A DNA stretch of 24,212 nucleotides from the IMG/VR virus record IMGVR_UViG_3300033388_005973, positions 1-24,212 of that record. One strand, written 5' to 3'. The notes beneath the pieces are model-generated. The model did no database searches. It was given only the letters and a program-made list of their open reading frames with translations, and was not told the origin of the DNA. Numbering within the stretch: position 1 is the first letter of the stretch; every line of letters begins with the position of its first letter. This DNA comes from a virus. The position numbers and the translations under genes were made by a program. Below, one piece after another: positions 10,728 through 19,811 of this stretch.

Positions 10728-11454
10728 TTTAACTGTCCCTGAAGTTCTCCAAATTTCGGATGAAACTGAGCTGACTAAGGAGCAGCTTCAACGTGTAATG
10801 CCCAAGGCAGCTAAGGCTAAGGTGACTGATCAGCTAATTAAAAGCATTAATGATGTGATGGTTGATCCCAAGCTAAGGGAGAATTTCAGGGATAATCTGT
10901 TGAGCTACACCAATGTAATGTCTGATGGTCGATATAAGATTCAGGGATACATTGATGCAGTGAAGTATGTGAGCTATAAGTTATTAGGATCTACTAATAT
11001 TGAAGCCTACACCAAAACCTTCCCTAACCGATTTCAACGATTGGTGAATGAGAACGCAGATGACAAAACGATATCGGGCTATGTCGCAGCCTACAATAAG
11101 ACCCAGCTGGTCAACAAGATCATGGAACAGACCCTGGTTCCGATGCATGTACTTAACCAGGATCTATACCAGAAAGCTCTTAATCAATCAGCGCATTTAA
11201 TGCTGTATGCCAAGAGTGAGAAGGTGCAGGCAGATGCTGCCAATAACCTGATGACCCAACTGAAAATGCCTGAAATATCTAAAATAGAGCTCGATGTTAA
11301 GATTAAAGAAGATGATTCAATTAGGGAGCTGCGGGATGCTACATTACGATTGGCCGGCGAGCAGCTTCTACAAATCAAAAGTGGTGCTATGACTCCCCAG
11401 GAAGTGGCCCATACCCCTATAATTATTGACCAGGAGCCTGATGAAAATGCCTAG
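10720..11454 (+). CDS. Probable small terminase subunit (N4 gp69 position)
   Basis: 244 aa, mostly helical. The N-terminal part (LTVPEVLQISDETELTKEQL) is followed by a central helical region with GRYKIQGYIDAVKYVSYKLL and TISGYVAAYNKTQLVNKIME, and a long C-terminal helix ending in an acidic tail. No catalytic motif is visible. It stands two small genes upstream of the large terminase, the place held in N4-like phages by the conserved gp69 next to terminase gp68. DNA recognition for packaging is therefore the best guess; the sequence itself does not prove it. Confidence 0.55.
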   Translation: MRDLTVPEVLQISDETELTKEQLQRVMPKAAKAKVTDQLIKSINDVMVDPKLRENFRDNLLSYTNVMSDGRYKIQGYIDAVKYVSYKLLGSTNIEAYTKTFPNRFQRLVNENADDKTISGYVAAYNKTQLVNKIMEQTLVPMHVLNQDLYQKALNQSAHLMLYAKSEKVQADAANNLMTQLKMPEISKIELDVKIKEDDSIRELRDATLRLAGEQLLQIKSGAMTPQEVAHTPIIIDQEPDENA

Positions 11455-11641
11455 CCATATAATGCAACGATTGTTATCTGATGATACATCTATCTTAACC
11501 ACCCTCACTGATGAGGATTTTGATAATTTATTCGCTGATCAGGAATACATGCAGAAATTTGGGAGAGCCAAAACGGAAGAGGAAGTTGAGTTGGTGCTTA
11601 AAGAATACACCCTAGGAAAACTGGTATTCGGAGACGATTGA
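11441..11641 (+). CDS. 66-aa acidic hypothetical protein
   Basis: AGGAG lies at 11432-11436; ATG at 11441 (MKMPSHIMQRLLSDD) or 11447 is the likely start, and a TTG at 11426 extends the frame without support. The body is acidic (TLTDEDFDNLFADQEYMQKF, AKTEEEVELVLKEY). It overlaps the previous gene by 14 bases and the next one by one base. It is a small packaging-operon gene of unknown function. Confidence 0.65.
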   Translation: MKMPSHIMQRLLSDDTSILTTLTDEDFDNLFADQEYMQKFGRAKTEEEVELVLKEYTLGKLVFGDD

Positions 11642-11874
11642 TGGCATGGTTTGAAAGGGATCCAGAAAGCCCATGGCAACCGGTCGAAAAGAACAAGACC
11701 GAATTTCCAGAAGGGTCCCTTGGCCATAAATTAGAGTGCACCCGTATACAAGTTGAAAAAGAGCATAAATTAGAACGATTAATCATGAGGGGTGTCACCG
11801 AAGGTGAACACCCCGATTATTGTGATAATTTTGATTCCTGTAACCAATGTATAAAAAAATGTGAATTATGGTAA
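11641..11874 (+). CDS. 77-aa protein with C-terminal cysteine cluster
   Basis: Start at the ATG in the TGATG overlap with the previous stop. The product begins MAWFERDPESPWQPVEKNKT and ends YCDNFDSCNQCIKKCELW, with four cysteines in 15 residues that could hold zinc; a further Cys lies near residue 33. No family recognised. The stop overlaps the large terminase start (TAATG), so its synthesis is tied to packaging genes. Confidence 0.65.
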   Translation: MAWFERDPESPWQPVEKNKTEFPEGSLGHKLECTRIQVEKEHKLERLIMRGVTEGEHPDYCDNFDSCNQCIKKCELW

Positions 11875-13484
11875 TGGATACTGAAACCGAGGAGGTGATC
11901 GAAAATATCTTGTCTGTGGACCAACAGCTTGATTTAATCCAATACGGTGACGAAAAAGGCTATGTCCCCAGTGAATTCGCGTTAGAGTTTATTAACTTTA
12001 TTAAATTGGTAAATGGAGCTGAGGGTGAGGAGAATCTCACCCCAGTACTCCATTATAAAATGTTAGACCAGGTAAGAGGTACGCGTAAGAACATATGTAA
12101 CATGTTATTTCGTGGTTCAGCCAAAACCACACTCTTAGGTGAGTATTTATTCCTTTATATTGGGGTCTACGGTGCAATACCAGACTTTGGTAATGTCCCC
12201 CTAGCGATCTATGTGTCTGATTCCATTGAAAATGGTGTCAAGAACATGCGAAAAAACCTGGAATATCGCTGGGAGAACAGTGACTTCCTTAAAAAGTATA
12301 TTCCCAAGACCCGATTTACTGATGTTAGGTGGGAATTTAACAATCTGAGTGGAGGAGTTTTCATTGTTAAAGGATATGGGGCCAAAACTGGCGTTCGTGG
12401 TACCAAAGAACTGGGTGTTCGGCCGAACCTGGCTCTTCTTGATGATCTGGTGTCTGATGAAGATGCCCGTTCTGCCACAGTTATTGCTTCGATTGAAGAT
12501 ACGGTCTATAAAGCCGTTGAATATGCCCTCCATCCAACCAATTCCAAAGTAATCTGGTCAGGTACTCCATTTAATGCGCGGGATCCCTTATATAAAGCGG
12601 TAGAGAGCGGGGCCTGGTTTGTGAACCTCTATCCAGTATGTGAACAGTTCCCGTGCTCGCGTGAGGATTTCCGTGGTGCCTGGGAAGATCGATTCACCTA
12701 TGATTATGTCAATGAGAAATACCAGAAAGCTCTAAAAGCTGGGAAAATCGACACCTTCAACCAAGAATTAATGCTCCGGATCATGTCAGATGATGACCGT
12801 TTAATCGTTGATGGGGATATCACCTGGTACAAACGAGCCAATGTAATAGCCAATAAACACCGGTTTAATTTCTATATAACCACTGATTTTGCTACGTCTG
12901 AAGCCACAAGTGCTGATTTTAGTGTGATATCTGTCTGGGCATATAACAACCATGGTGACTGGCTCTGGGTCGATGGCATTTGCGTGCGACAGCTCATGGA
13001 TAAAAATATTAATGACCTCTTCCGACTAGTTCAGCACTATAAGCCTGAGCAGGTAGGAGTAGAGGTTTCAGGTCAACAAGGTGGATTCATTCCATGGCTC
13101 ATTAGTGAGATGGTCACCCGTAATCAATATTTTGCATTAGCGTCCGATAGTAATGGGAACAAGCCAGGCATTCGACCTAATACCAATAAGATGCAGAGAT
13201 TTAATATTGTAGTCCCATGGTTCAAGGCACATAAGATCTGGTTCCCAGAGGAAATGAAGGATGAGCCAATTATGGTAGAAGTCATGAATGAATTACGATT
13301 TGCGAGTCCAGCTGGGTTTAAATCTAAAAAGGATGATTTCATTGACACTATCTCCATGTTAGCTAGTCTTACCCCATGGAAACCAGCCGAAGATACACCT
13401 GCTCTTCTGAATGATGGGGGGATTGACCTTTGGGGCGATGAGGTTGATGATATCCCAAATGATTTAGATTCATATATCGTTTGA
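11874..13484 (+). CDS. terL: Terminase large subunit (N4 gp68-like)
   Basis: 536 aa from the ATG at 11874 (TAATG overlap; an ATG at 11868 adds two residues). In the longer numbering: Walker A-like RGSAKTT at 82-88, Walker B LALLDD at 188-193, and SGTP at 231-234 as the coupling motif, forming the packaging ATPase. The C-terminal RNase H-like nuclease has D340 (TTDFATS), E399 (VGVEVS) and a final aspartate cluster at KKDDFIDTIS (about 488-496). It drives DNA into the prohead and cuts concatemers. It is flanked by N4 gp69-like and gp67-like genes. Confidence 0.93.
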   Translation: MDTETEEVIENILSVDQQLDLIQYGDEKGYVPSEFALEFINFIKLVNGAEGEENLTPVLHYKMLDQVRGTRKNICNMLFRGSAKTTLLGEYLFLYIGVYGAIPDFGNVPLAIYVSDSIENGVKNMRKNLEYRWENSDFLKKYIPKTRFTDVRWEFNNLSGGVFIVKGYGAKTGVRGTKELGVRPNLALLDDLVSDEDARSATVIASIEDTVYKAVEYALHPTNSKVIWSGTPFNARDPLYKAVESGAWFVNLYPVCEQFPCSREDFRGAWEDRFTYDYVNEKYQKALKAGKIDTFNQELMLRIMSDDDRLIVDGDITWYKRANVIANKHRFNFYITTDFATSEATSADFSVISVWAYNNHGDWLWVDGICVRQLMDKNINDLFRLVQHYKPEQVGVEVSGQQGGFIPWLISEMVTRNQYFALASDSNGNKPGIRPNTNKMQRFNIVVPWFKAHKIWFPEEMKDEPIMVEVMNELRFASPAGFKSKKDDFIDTISMLASLTPWKPAEDTPALLNDGGIDLWGDEVDDIPNDLDSYIV

Positions 13485-13496
13485 TTGGTTAATGTG

Positions 13497-13502
13497 TATA
13501 AT
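13497..13502 (+). promoter_or_regulatory. Possible -10 box before the adaptor gene
   Basis: TATAAT in the only real gap (47 bp) of this part of the operon, 30 bases before the ATG at 13532. No good -35 at the usual spacing; N4 late promoters are known to depend on an activator. Confidence 0.35.
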
Positions 13503-13531
13503 CAAGAGAATTATAAGAATAGGGTCCTGCC

Positions 13532-14242
13532 ATGCTGCTTTCCGACATTTTCGAACATTTGGTATACGGCGAACTATCAACGCACGCTTTATCTAGTACT
13601 AATGATATTGAAACAAAAGACTATCCTCGGTTAGTCACTGTTATCAATTCTGGCTTACAAGAACTATATAAACGATTTGATTTAAAGACTGGGGAAATAA
13701 CACTCCGACTTTACGCCCAAATTACTAATTACACTCTCCATACTGATTGGGCTCTTAGTGATCCCAACACATCTGGCAATACCCCGTTATATATTCTTGA
13801 TGTTGCAACAGGGGTTCCATTTACCGACGACATATTACTTATTACTCATGTCTATGATGAGATAGGAAACGAATATGCTTTAAACGATCTGAATCGTGAA
13901 GATTCAGTTTACACACCAACTCCGACAACTCTACAAGTTCCGTATCCTGACGATGAAAATACATTGGCAGTAATTTACAGAGCAGAACCGGAAAAAATAG
14001 TACATCTTGGATTAACTGATCCAACTACGGTTACTGTCGCGTTGCCCAATCAATTTATGCATGCACTCGGATTATTCGTAGCATTTAAGATATTGTTCCC
14101 AATTGATACTGGGGACCAGAATTCTGATTCTGAATCTTATTACGATAAATTCGAACGAGCATGTGCATTGATTAATCACCTGGGTACAGTAAATGTTGAT
14201 ACGAATCTTAATAGAAAGTTTGGGGACGGTGGATGGGTATAG
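13532..14242 (+). CDS. Head-tail adaptor-like structural protein (N4 gp67 position)
   Basis: 236 aa. The N-terminal helix region (MLLSDIFEHLVYGELSTHAL, YPRLVTVINSGLQELYKRFD) resembles phage adaptor proteins that begin with a short repeat of helices, followed by a beta-rich insert (TLRLYAQITNYTLHT, LQVPYPDDENTLAVIYRAEP) and a C-terminal helix (LPNQFMHALGLFVAFKILFP, SESYYDKFERACALI). This layout matches connector/adaptor proteins of podoviruses. It lies directly after the large terminase, as gp67 does in N4. Ends ten bases inside the first fibre gene. The role is inferred. Confidence 0.55.
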   Translation: MLLSDIFEHLVYGELSTHALSSTNDIETKDYPRLVTVINSGLQELYKRFDLKTGEITLRLYAQITNYTLHTDWALSDPNTSGNTPLYILDVATGVPFTDDILLITHVYDEIGNEYALNDLNREDSVYTPTPTTLQVPYPDDENTLAVIYRAEPEKIVHLGLTDPTTVTVALPNQFMHALGLFVAFKILFPIDTGDQNSDSESYYDKFERACALINHLGTVNVDTNLNRKFGDGGWV

Positions 14243-15612
14243 TCGACGGAGTACGCACAAAAGGTCGTTTAGTCGATCTCTACATTAATACAGCCTATGA
14301 CATTGTAAAAAATGTTTCGGATAATATTCCATTAATCACTAATGTAGAAACTTTTATTTCCAGTGGTGATGCCGCTGATATTCTTACTGCCCAGGCAGAT
14401 ACCGCAGCCGACGCTATCGCTACGGCTGCTGATCTTGTACTGACTAACGCTGATGTTGTTTTAACTGCAGCTGATGTTGTAACGACGAATGCCGATGCCG
14501 TTCTTACTGCTGCAGATCTTGTTTCAGTCCAATCCCTTTATGATCAATTTGATGATCGTTTCCTTGGCCCCAAAGCAGCAGATCCTACTTTAGATAATGA
14601 TTCAAATGCTCTGATTGAAGGATCAATGTATTGGAATACTGTTTCTAAAGAGATGCGGGTATGGAATGGTGCAGCATTTGTTGTTTCTTATAATGCATTA
14701 ACTGGTATTAGTGATTCTGCTACAGCTATTGCATTAACAATTGATAGTAATGAAAATGTTGGTATTGGTAACCAATCCCTTGAAACATGGAGTCTTGGTA
14801 CTGCATTACAAATAGGACCAACTTCCACAATACTTGGGGATACATCGTCAACTCATTTACTTCAAAATGCTTATTTTGATGCGAGCTGGAAACATCAAAC
14901 AACTGCTGCTGCATCTACTATTGAATTAGCTAATGGGCATATCGCGCTTGGGGTCATTGCATCTGGTACAGAAGATACTGCTATCTCCTGGACTTATGCT
15001 TTATACATTACAGATGCAGGTATATTAAATCTTGGAAATTCTTCTATTGTTAAAGATGAAGATGATATGAACTCTGACTCTGCATCACATCTTGTTTCAC
15101 AACAATCTGTTAAAGCTTATGTAGATGCAGTTCAAAACCCAGTTTCTCCTACAGGATTTATTGGAGGTATTGAAACTCATATAGAAGATGATGTAGGGGC
15201 AGTTTCAACTTCACTTGATGTTCCTACTGCATTAACAATAGCTACATGGGAGAGTGTGGGACCAACATCAAGTGGTGCAGATAATATTTGGACTGGAATG
15301 GATGATATTCCTGCTAATGCAACTGCTGTTATATTAAAAATATATAATAGAATAATTGGTAGTAGTACTGGTAATAGTTATAAAGGATATCTTTGGGGAA
15401 GAAAAACTGGATCAGTAGTAGCACAATCCGTTGTTACACAAATAGCATTAGATACTTTTACAAATCGATCTGGTTCTTCACAAGAGGCTAGTAGTATGTG
15501 TACTGCATATCTTCCTTTAGATGCTTCTAATAGATTTGATTTACAATATGATAGTAGTGGTACTACACCAACTTCAGATATAACAATTATGGTTATAGGG
15601 TGGATAATATAA
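14233..15612 (+). CDS. Tail fibre protein 1
   Basis: 459 aa. Residues about 10-40 (GRLVDLYINTAYDIVKNVSD) are the anchor motif shared with the fibres at 15612 and 17266. Then comes a repeated alanine-rich helix (ADLVLTNADVVLTAADVVTT), a likely trimeric coiled coil, a FLGPKAADPTLDNDSNALIE module ending MRVWNGAAFVVSY, and a segment with HLLQNAYFDASWKHQ. The last 130 residues form a beta-rich head domain (IWTGMDDIPANATAVILKIY, LPLDASNRFDLQYDSSG). It probably binds the host surface. The start overlaps the adaptor gene by ten bases, and the stop overlaps the next start (TAATG). Confidence 0.85.
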   Translation: MGIVDGVRTKGRLVDLYINTAYDIVKNVSDNIPLITNVETFISSGDAADILTAQADTAADAIATAADLVLTNADVVLTAADVVTTNADAVLTAADLVSVQSLYDQFDDRFLGPKAADPTLDNDSNALIEGSMYWNTVSKEMRVWNGAAFVVSYNALTGISDSATAIALTIDSNENVGIGNQSLETWSLGTALQIGPTSTILGDTSSTHLLQNAYFDASWKHQTTAAASTIELANGHIALGVIASGTEDTAISWTYALYITDAGILNLGNSSIVKDEDDMNSDSASHLVSQQSVKAYVDAVQNPVSPTGFIGGIETHIEDDVGAVSTSLDVPTALTIATWESVGPTSSGADNIWTGMDDIPANATAVILKIYNRIIGSSTGNSYKGYLWGRKTGSVVAQSVVTQIALDTFTNRSGSSQEASSMCTAYLPLDASNRFDLQYDSSGTTPTSDITIMVIGWII

Positions 15613-16862
15613 TGGCCGTTAGATTTACATATAATAATCAAGGTGGGTTGGTTGATAGATATATCAACACTTCCTATGACATAGTTAAAATTGTTTCTGA
15701 TAATATTGGCCAGGTATTAACGGTTGGGGCGGATATTGCCAATGTTAATATTGTTGAAGGATATATTACTGGGGGACAGATTGATGATGCAATTGCAGCT
15801 GCTGTAACAACTGCTTCAGATCTTTCATCTGTTCAAACCATTTATGATTTATTTGATGATACTTATTTAGGCTCCAAAGCTGCAGACCCATCACTTGATA
15901 ACGATGGAAATGCATTAGCAGAAGGTGCTCTATATTGGAACTCTGTTTCCAATGAAATGCGTGTGTATAACGGGGCAGCATTTGTTGTTTCATATATGGC
16001 GGCCCAGTCTGGAATTAGTGATAGTGCCCCTGGGATAAGTATTACTCTTGATGCAAGTAATAATGTAATTATTGGTGGGATGGCTATTGCAGCCAGTTCA
16101 GATCTTACTCTTCATATATCTGATGTAACAACTGCTCCTACTGGTAATCCAACAGCTGGTGTAGCTATTTACTCAGAAGGAGCAGTACTTAAAGTACGAG
16201 ATACGAACGGTATTGATTTTGTTTCACTTCGTAATGCAACTGAAATATTAGTTAATAAAACATTAACATCCCCAACCATTGGAGATGCATCAAATATTGT
16301 AGCTGCTACAACTAGTGTATTAGGTGTTACTCGCGTGTTAACAGATAGTGAATATCAAGAAGCAGCGTCTGGTGATACAGCAAAAGTCGTTACTCTAGGC
16401 AACTTACTTAGTAACGGTAATGTTACACATTATAAATATTGCACCACAGATACGACATTAAATAATAGTGGTTCATTAACCAATGTAACAGGAATGGGTA
16501 TTGAATCAGAATCTGGTGCTCGTTACGCAGTTGAAGCTTGTTTAATACTGGATCAAGCAGATGGTGCTGCTGGTATTGATTTACAAATACAAGGATCTGC
16601 TACAGCATCAGTTCGTGGTGAATGGACTTGTTCAAGTAATGCAACATTAACTCGTGATATCCAACAAAGTGGTACTGATTCTGTAGCTGTTGGTACAGAT
16701 ACATATGCGTATAATGTTATTACTTTTAAAGGTACTCTTTATTCTACGGGTGGTGACACTCAACTTCAGGTTCGTTTTGCTCAATCAACTCCAACAGTCG
16801 CAGATACTACAATTAAAGCTGGTTCCTGGGTTAAATTAACAATGATGAGTGCCCCAACTTAA
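15612..16862 (+). CDS. Tail fibre protein 2
   Basis: 416 aa from the ATG at 15612; a GTG at 15600 would add four residues without reason. It repeats the architecture of fibre 1: anchor motif VDRYINTSYDIVKIVSDNIG, a short helical stretch, LGSKAADPSLDNDGNALAEG with MRVYNGAAFVVSY, a shaft with NKTLTSPTIGD (a repeat common in tail fibres), and a different C-terminal jelly-roll-like domain (ARYAVEACLILDQADGAAGI, GSWVKLTMMSAPT). Same N-terminus with a different tip suggests that several fibres share one attachment site. Confidence 0.83.
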   Translation: MAVRFTYNNQGGLVDRYINTSYDIVKIVSDNIGQVLTVGADIANVNIVEGYITGGQIDDAIAAAVTTASDLSSVQTIYDLFDDTYLGSKAADPSLDNDGNALAEGALYWNSVSNEMRVYNGAAFVVSYMAAQSGISDSAPGISITLDASNNVIIGGMAIAASSDLTLHISDVTTAPTGNPTAGVAIYSEGAVLKVRDTNGIDFVSLRNATEILVNKTLTSPTIGDASNIVAATTSVLGVTRVLTDSEYQEAASGDTAKVVTLGNLLSNGNVTHYKYCTTDTTLNNSGSLTNVTGMGIESESGARYAVEACLILDQADGAAGIDLQIQGSATASVRGEWTCSSNATLTRDIQQSGTDSVAVGTDTYAYNVITFKGTLYSTGGDTQLQVRFAQSTPTVADTTIKAGSWVKLTMMSAPT

Positions 16863-16873
16863 GGATTATTAAT

Positions 16874-17266
16874 ATGTTTACTACACCACAATTTGTTATT
16901 TTAGCAGTACCAGAGCTCATTCAAGGGCCTGGATTAGTTGGTGCTACTTGGACAACTGTAGTATCAAGTACCTTACAAGATAATAATGCTACAGCTGCAA
17001 TGTTGCGTTGTTCAATTGCATTTGGGACAGATAGTGGAGATAACACTATGAATATACGTCCTACTGGATCAGGGTTAGGATTAGGGGCACAAACCCAAGT
17101 ATGTGAGGTTCCTGATACAAATGATGTAGTTAGTTATGGTTTTCGTGGTGGACGGCAGAATGATGCATTTACTGCGTTAGATGCTTCATCCCAATTTGAT
17201 TATTATCTCGGTAGAACCTCTATTAGTGATGATGGAAATATTTATTTACTAGGATACTATCGGTAA
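16874..17266 (+). CDS. Small tail-associated tip protein
   Basis: 130 aa, with AAGGA eight bases before the ATG. It is beta-rich throughout (ATWTTVVSSTLQDNNATAAM, LRCSIAFGTD) and ends ALDASSQFDYYLGRTS followed by IYLLGYYR. The LDASSQFD segment and general layout resemble the last 130 residues of fibre 1 (LDASNRFDLQ), so it looks like a free-standing head domain without anchor or shaft. It may attach to a neighbouring fibre. Function inferred; stop and next start overlap by one base. Confidence 0.55.
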   Translation: MFTTPQFVILAVPELIQGPGLVGATWTTVVSSTLQDNNATAAMLRCSIAFGTDSGDNTMNIRPTGSGLGLGAQTQVCEVPDTNDVVSYGFRGGRQNDAFTALDASSQFDYYLGRTSISDDGNIYLLGYYR

Positions 17267-17700
17267 TGGCCAGAAAACCCTCGATATCAGATCCTAATGG
17301 TGAAGTAGACAGACATATAAATACATCATATGACACTGTAAAAATTGTCTCTGATGATATAGAAGCTGTAAAAACTGTTGCTGCATATCTTAGTGGGGCA
17401 TCAACAGAAAATTATTTAGGAGCTTTTGCTGTTGCACCAGTCTTAGATAATTTTGGTGAAGCCTTAAGTGAAGGTGACCTTTATTATAATACAGTCACTG
17501 ATCTTTTATATGGCTATTCAGGATCTACCTGGGAACCAATAGGTGTTCCAGATGGTGTGGGTTCTACAACGTATATACAAGCTAGTGCTCCATCATCTCC
17601 TAGTGTGGGAGATGGATGGTTAAGTACCGTTAATGGTGCTGAAACAACCTGGGATGGGTCGGTATGGCAACCTCAAGTTGTGGATGGATTAAATTTTTAA
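17266..17700 (+). CDS. Short tail fibre protein 3
   Basis: 144 aa. The N-terminus NGEVDRHINTSYDTVKIVSD is the same anchor motif as fibres 1 and 2, followed by LGAFAVAPVLDNFGEALSEG and a degenerate YSGSTWEPIG in place of VWNGAAFVV. The C-terminal 45 residues (YIQASAPSSPSVGDGWLSTV, TTWDGSVWQPQVV) resemble the short caps found at the end of many phage fibres. The long shaft and tip of its paralogs are absent, so it may be a natural short fibre or adaptor. Confidence 0.75.
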   Translation: MARKPSISDPNGEVDRHINTSYDTVKIVSDDIEAVKTVAAYLSGASTENYLGAFAVAPVLDNFGEALSEGDLYYNTVTDLLYGYSGSTWEPIGVPDGVGSTTYIQASAPSSPSVGDGWLSTVNGAETTWDGSVWQPQVVDGLNF

Positions 17701-17715
17701 TATAGGAATACGATT

Positions 17716-18858
17716 ATGGCTGATACAATTAAAATTAAAAGAAGTGATGTCACTGCTACTCCGTCATCCCTGGCAACCGGTGAATTAGCTTATTCCGAAA
17801 ATAGTGGAAACTTATTTATTGGTCGTATTGCTGATGGTGTACCAGTTAAAATTGGCGGCAAACTCGATGTTGATAAATTAGCTGCCATTGAAGCTGCTGC
17901 TGATGTTACGGATACAACCAATGTTGATTCTGCTGGCGCGGTAATGGAGACAGACTATAATGCCAATACTATTTTATCAGCGAATGCAGACAACACCCCA
18001 TTACCATTAACAATTGGTTCCAGCACAATTTTTGGTCGTGCTGCTGCTGGAGATGCAGTTGCCCTTACAGGTTCTCAAGTAAGAACACTTATTAATGTTG
18101 AAGATGGTGCTACTGCAGAAGTTCAAGCAACCCAAGCAGTAGAAGGTATCTCGCAGATCGCTACTGCAGCTGAAGTTAATACCGGTACTGCTGATTCAGG
18201 ATTTGCAATATCTCCATTAGCACTTGCTGGATCTGCTTTACAAACCAAAGTTGATGGTATTGAAGCTTTAGCTGATGTAACAGACAATATTAACGTAGAT
18301 GCTGCTGGCGCAACTATGAACACTGATACAGATGTGAGCGCGAATGGTTGGGTAGTTGACGAAGATGCGATGGGCAGTAACCTTGATACTAAGGTTCCAA
18401 CTCAACAATCAGTTGTTGCGTATGTCGCTACAGAAATTGCTGCGGCTGTTACGAGTGAAATGAGTTATAAGGGTGCGTATAATGCGGCTACTAACTCTCC
18501 TGATCTTGATACAATTCCAATAACAATTGCTAAAGGTGATACGTATACTTGTACAGTAGCAGGTACATTCTTTACTACTGCATTAGAAATTGGTGATGTA
18601 ATTATTGCTGAGATAGCAAGTGCTGCAGTAGAAGCTGATTGGACAATTATTAATAAAAATATTGATTCAAGTGCCTTTGCTACGGCTGCCCAGGGAACAT
18701 TAGCTGATAGCGCATTACAAGATATTACTGCTGAACCTTTTACTGATTTAAATGATACTCCTGCAAATTACACAGCAGCTGCAGGGTTCTTTGTGAAAGT
18801 TAACTCTACTCCTAATGGTTTAGAGTTTGTAGATGGAATTGATGGTGGCACTTTTTAA
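17716..18858 (+). CDS. Tail fibre protein 4
   Basis: 380 aa, AGGAA seven bases before the ATG. The N-terminal 55 residues (MADTIKIKRSDVTATPSSLA, TGELAYSENSGNLFIGRIAD, PVKIGG) are a fibre-head module resembling the N-terminal repeat of Mtd-type receptor-binding proteins. The shaft has two copies of an EAAADVTD-x-NVDSAGA unit (about residues 57-75 and 178-195), plus KVPTQQSVVAYV, a repeat known from tail fibres. The C-terminus has the repeated ALQDITAEPFTDLNDTPANY motif and ends abruptly (DGIDGGTF). It shares its N-terminal type with the next fibre. Confidence 0.82.
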   Translation: MADTIKIKRSDVTATPSSLATGELAYSENSGNLFIGRIADGVPVKIGGKLDVDKLAAIEAAADVTDTTNVDSAGAVMETDYNANTILSANADNTPLPLTIGSSTIFGRAAAGDAVALTGSQVRTLINVEDGATAEVQATQAVEGISQIATAAEVNTGTADSGFAISPLALAGSALQTKVDGIEALADVTDNINVDAAGATMNTDTDVSANGWVVDEDAMGSNLDTKVPTQQSVVAYVATEIAAAVTSEMSYKGAYNAATNSPDLDTIPITIAKGDTYTCTVAGTFFTTALEIGDVIIAEIASAAVEADWTIINKNIDSSAFATAAQGTLADSALQDITAEPFTDLNDTPANYTAAAGFFVKVNSTPNGLEFVDGIDGGTF

Positions 18859-18876
18859 AACATGTATATACATGTT
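18859..18876. promoter_or_regulatory. Perfect 18-bp palindrome between fibre genes
   Basis: AACATGTATATACATGTT, starting right after the TAA of fibre 4 and followed by a ribosome site for the next gene. Lacking a T run, it is not a clear terminator; an operator, RNase site or recombination joint between fibre modules are possible. Confidence 0.45.
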
Positions 18877-18902
18877 AGTTAGTAAATTTAGGAACCATAT
18901 AT

Positions 18903-19811
18903 ATGGCTGATTTAGTCCAACTAAAACGTAGTGCAACTGCGTCCAAAATTCCGTTAACAACAGATCTCTCTTTAGGGGAGATAGCCATCAATACCTATGA
19001 TGGTAAGTTGTATATCAAAAAAGATGATGGTGCCGAATCCATAGTTGAAATTGGTGGTGGTAGTGGTGGTGAATGGATTGTTTCTGGTACTGATTTACTA
19101 CAAGTTACAGCAGGACTTACAGACATTTATATGTCTGATGCAACCACTGATGCAACTCCACTTGCACAAGCTCTTCATGGTCAGGGAGGTTCTGGTACTG
19201 ACATAGTTGGTGCTGCATTAACTATAGCTGGGGGTAGAGGCACAGGTTCAGCTGCTGGTGGAGATATCATTTTTCAGGTAACTGAAGATGGAGCAGGAAG
19301 TGGTGCTACCCTAAGAACTTTGGTCACTGCGTTAACTATTTCTGCTGCCAGTAAACAGGTTCTTTTACCTAGTGTTAATATCGCCCAAACTCCTAGTCTC
19401 GCTTTTGGTGATGGTGATACTGGCTTTTATGAGCAGTCAGATGATGCTATTCGACTTTCTATTGCTACAACTTCAAGTTATGTTTTTGATGCAACTGGAA
19501 TTAGAACCGTGCAGTCAAGCGGTGCAGCATTAATGTATGCGTCATCTTCTTCAACTGTTGCGGGGTTTGCCTTTGGCACAGATAATGGCCTTGGAATCGG
19601 CAAGGGTGGAACCGACATACTTTCATTTATCACCGACAGCACCGAAGCCGTTCGGATTGATGCTAGTCAAAATGTTTCACTTGGCGGCGGTGCGCCTGAG
19701 GTATGGATTGCTGGATTCACGGCGTTAGAAATAGGCGGCACCGCGTCGATTGTTGCTCAGACAGGCGAGGCAGTCTCGCAAACACTTCTCCTTAATCAAA
19801 ATGCTTGGTGA
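18903..19811 (+). CDS. Large tail fibre 5, N-terminal part up to an in-frame TGA
   Basis: 302 aa before a TGA at 19809-19811, with AGGAA before the ATG. N-terminal module MADLVQLKRSATASKIPLTT, LSLGEIAINTYDGKLYIKKD is the same type as in fibre 4. A beta-rich shaft follows with LTIAGGRGTGSAAGGDIIFQ and FGDGDTGFYEQSDDAIRLSI, typical of long tail fibres. It stops within LLLNQNAW, where fibre 1 reads LLQNAYFDASWKHQ; the sequence continues in the same frame after TGA as DTGGTWKYQAAD, so this is an interrupted reading of one fibre gene, not a full protein. From about 19500 the base composition becomes richer in GC. Confidence 0.75.
   Translation: MADLVQLKRSATASKIPLTTDLSLGEIAINTYDGKLYIKKDDGAESIVEIGGGSGGEWIVSGTDLLQVTAGLTDIYMSDATTDATPLAQALHGQGGSGTDIVGAALTIAGGRGTGSAAGGDIIFQVTEDGAGSGATLRTLVTALTISAASKQVLLPSVNIAQTPSLAFGDGDTGFYEQSDDAIRLSIATTSSYVFDATGIRTVQSSGAALMYASSSSTVAGFAFGTDNGLGIGKGGTDILSFITDSTEAVRIDASQNVSLGGGAPEVWIAGFTALEIGGTASIVAQTGEAVSQTLLLNQNAW

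Noticed and set aside
12201-12533. Minus-strand frames inside the large terminase
   Set aside because: Antisense to conserved ATPase motifs, with no signals.
9572-19811. Genome-wide reassignment of TGA to tryptophan
   Set aside because: Several genes end with TGA in ATGA or TGATG overlaps exactly at expected protein ends (Tad2-like gene, small packaging genes), so TGA is a stop here.
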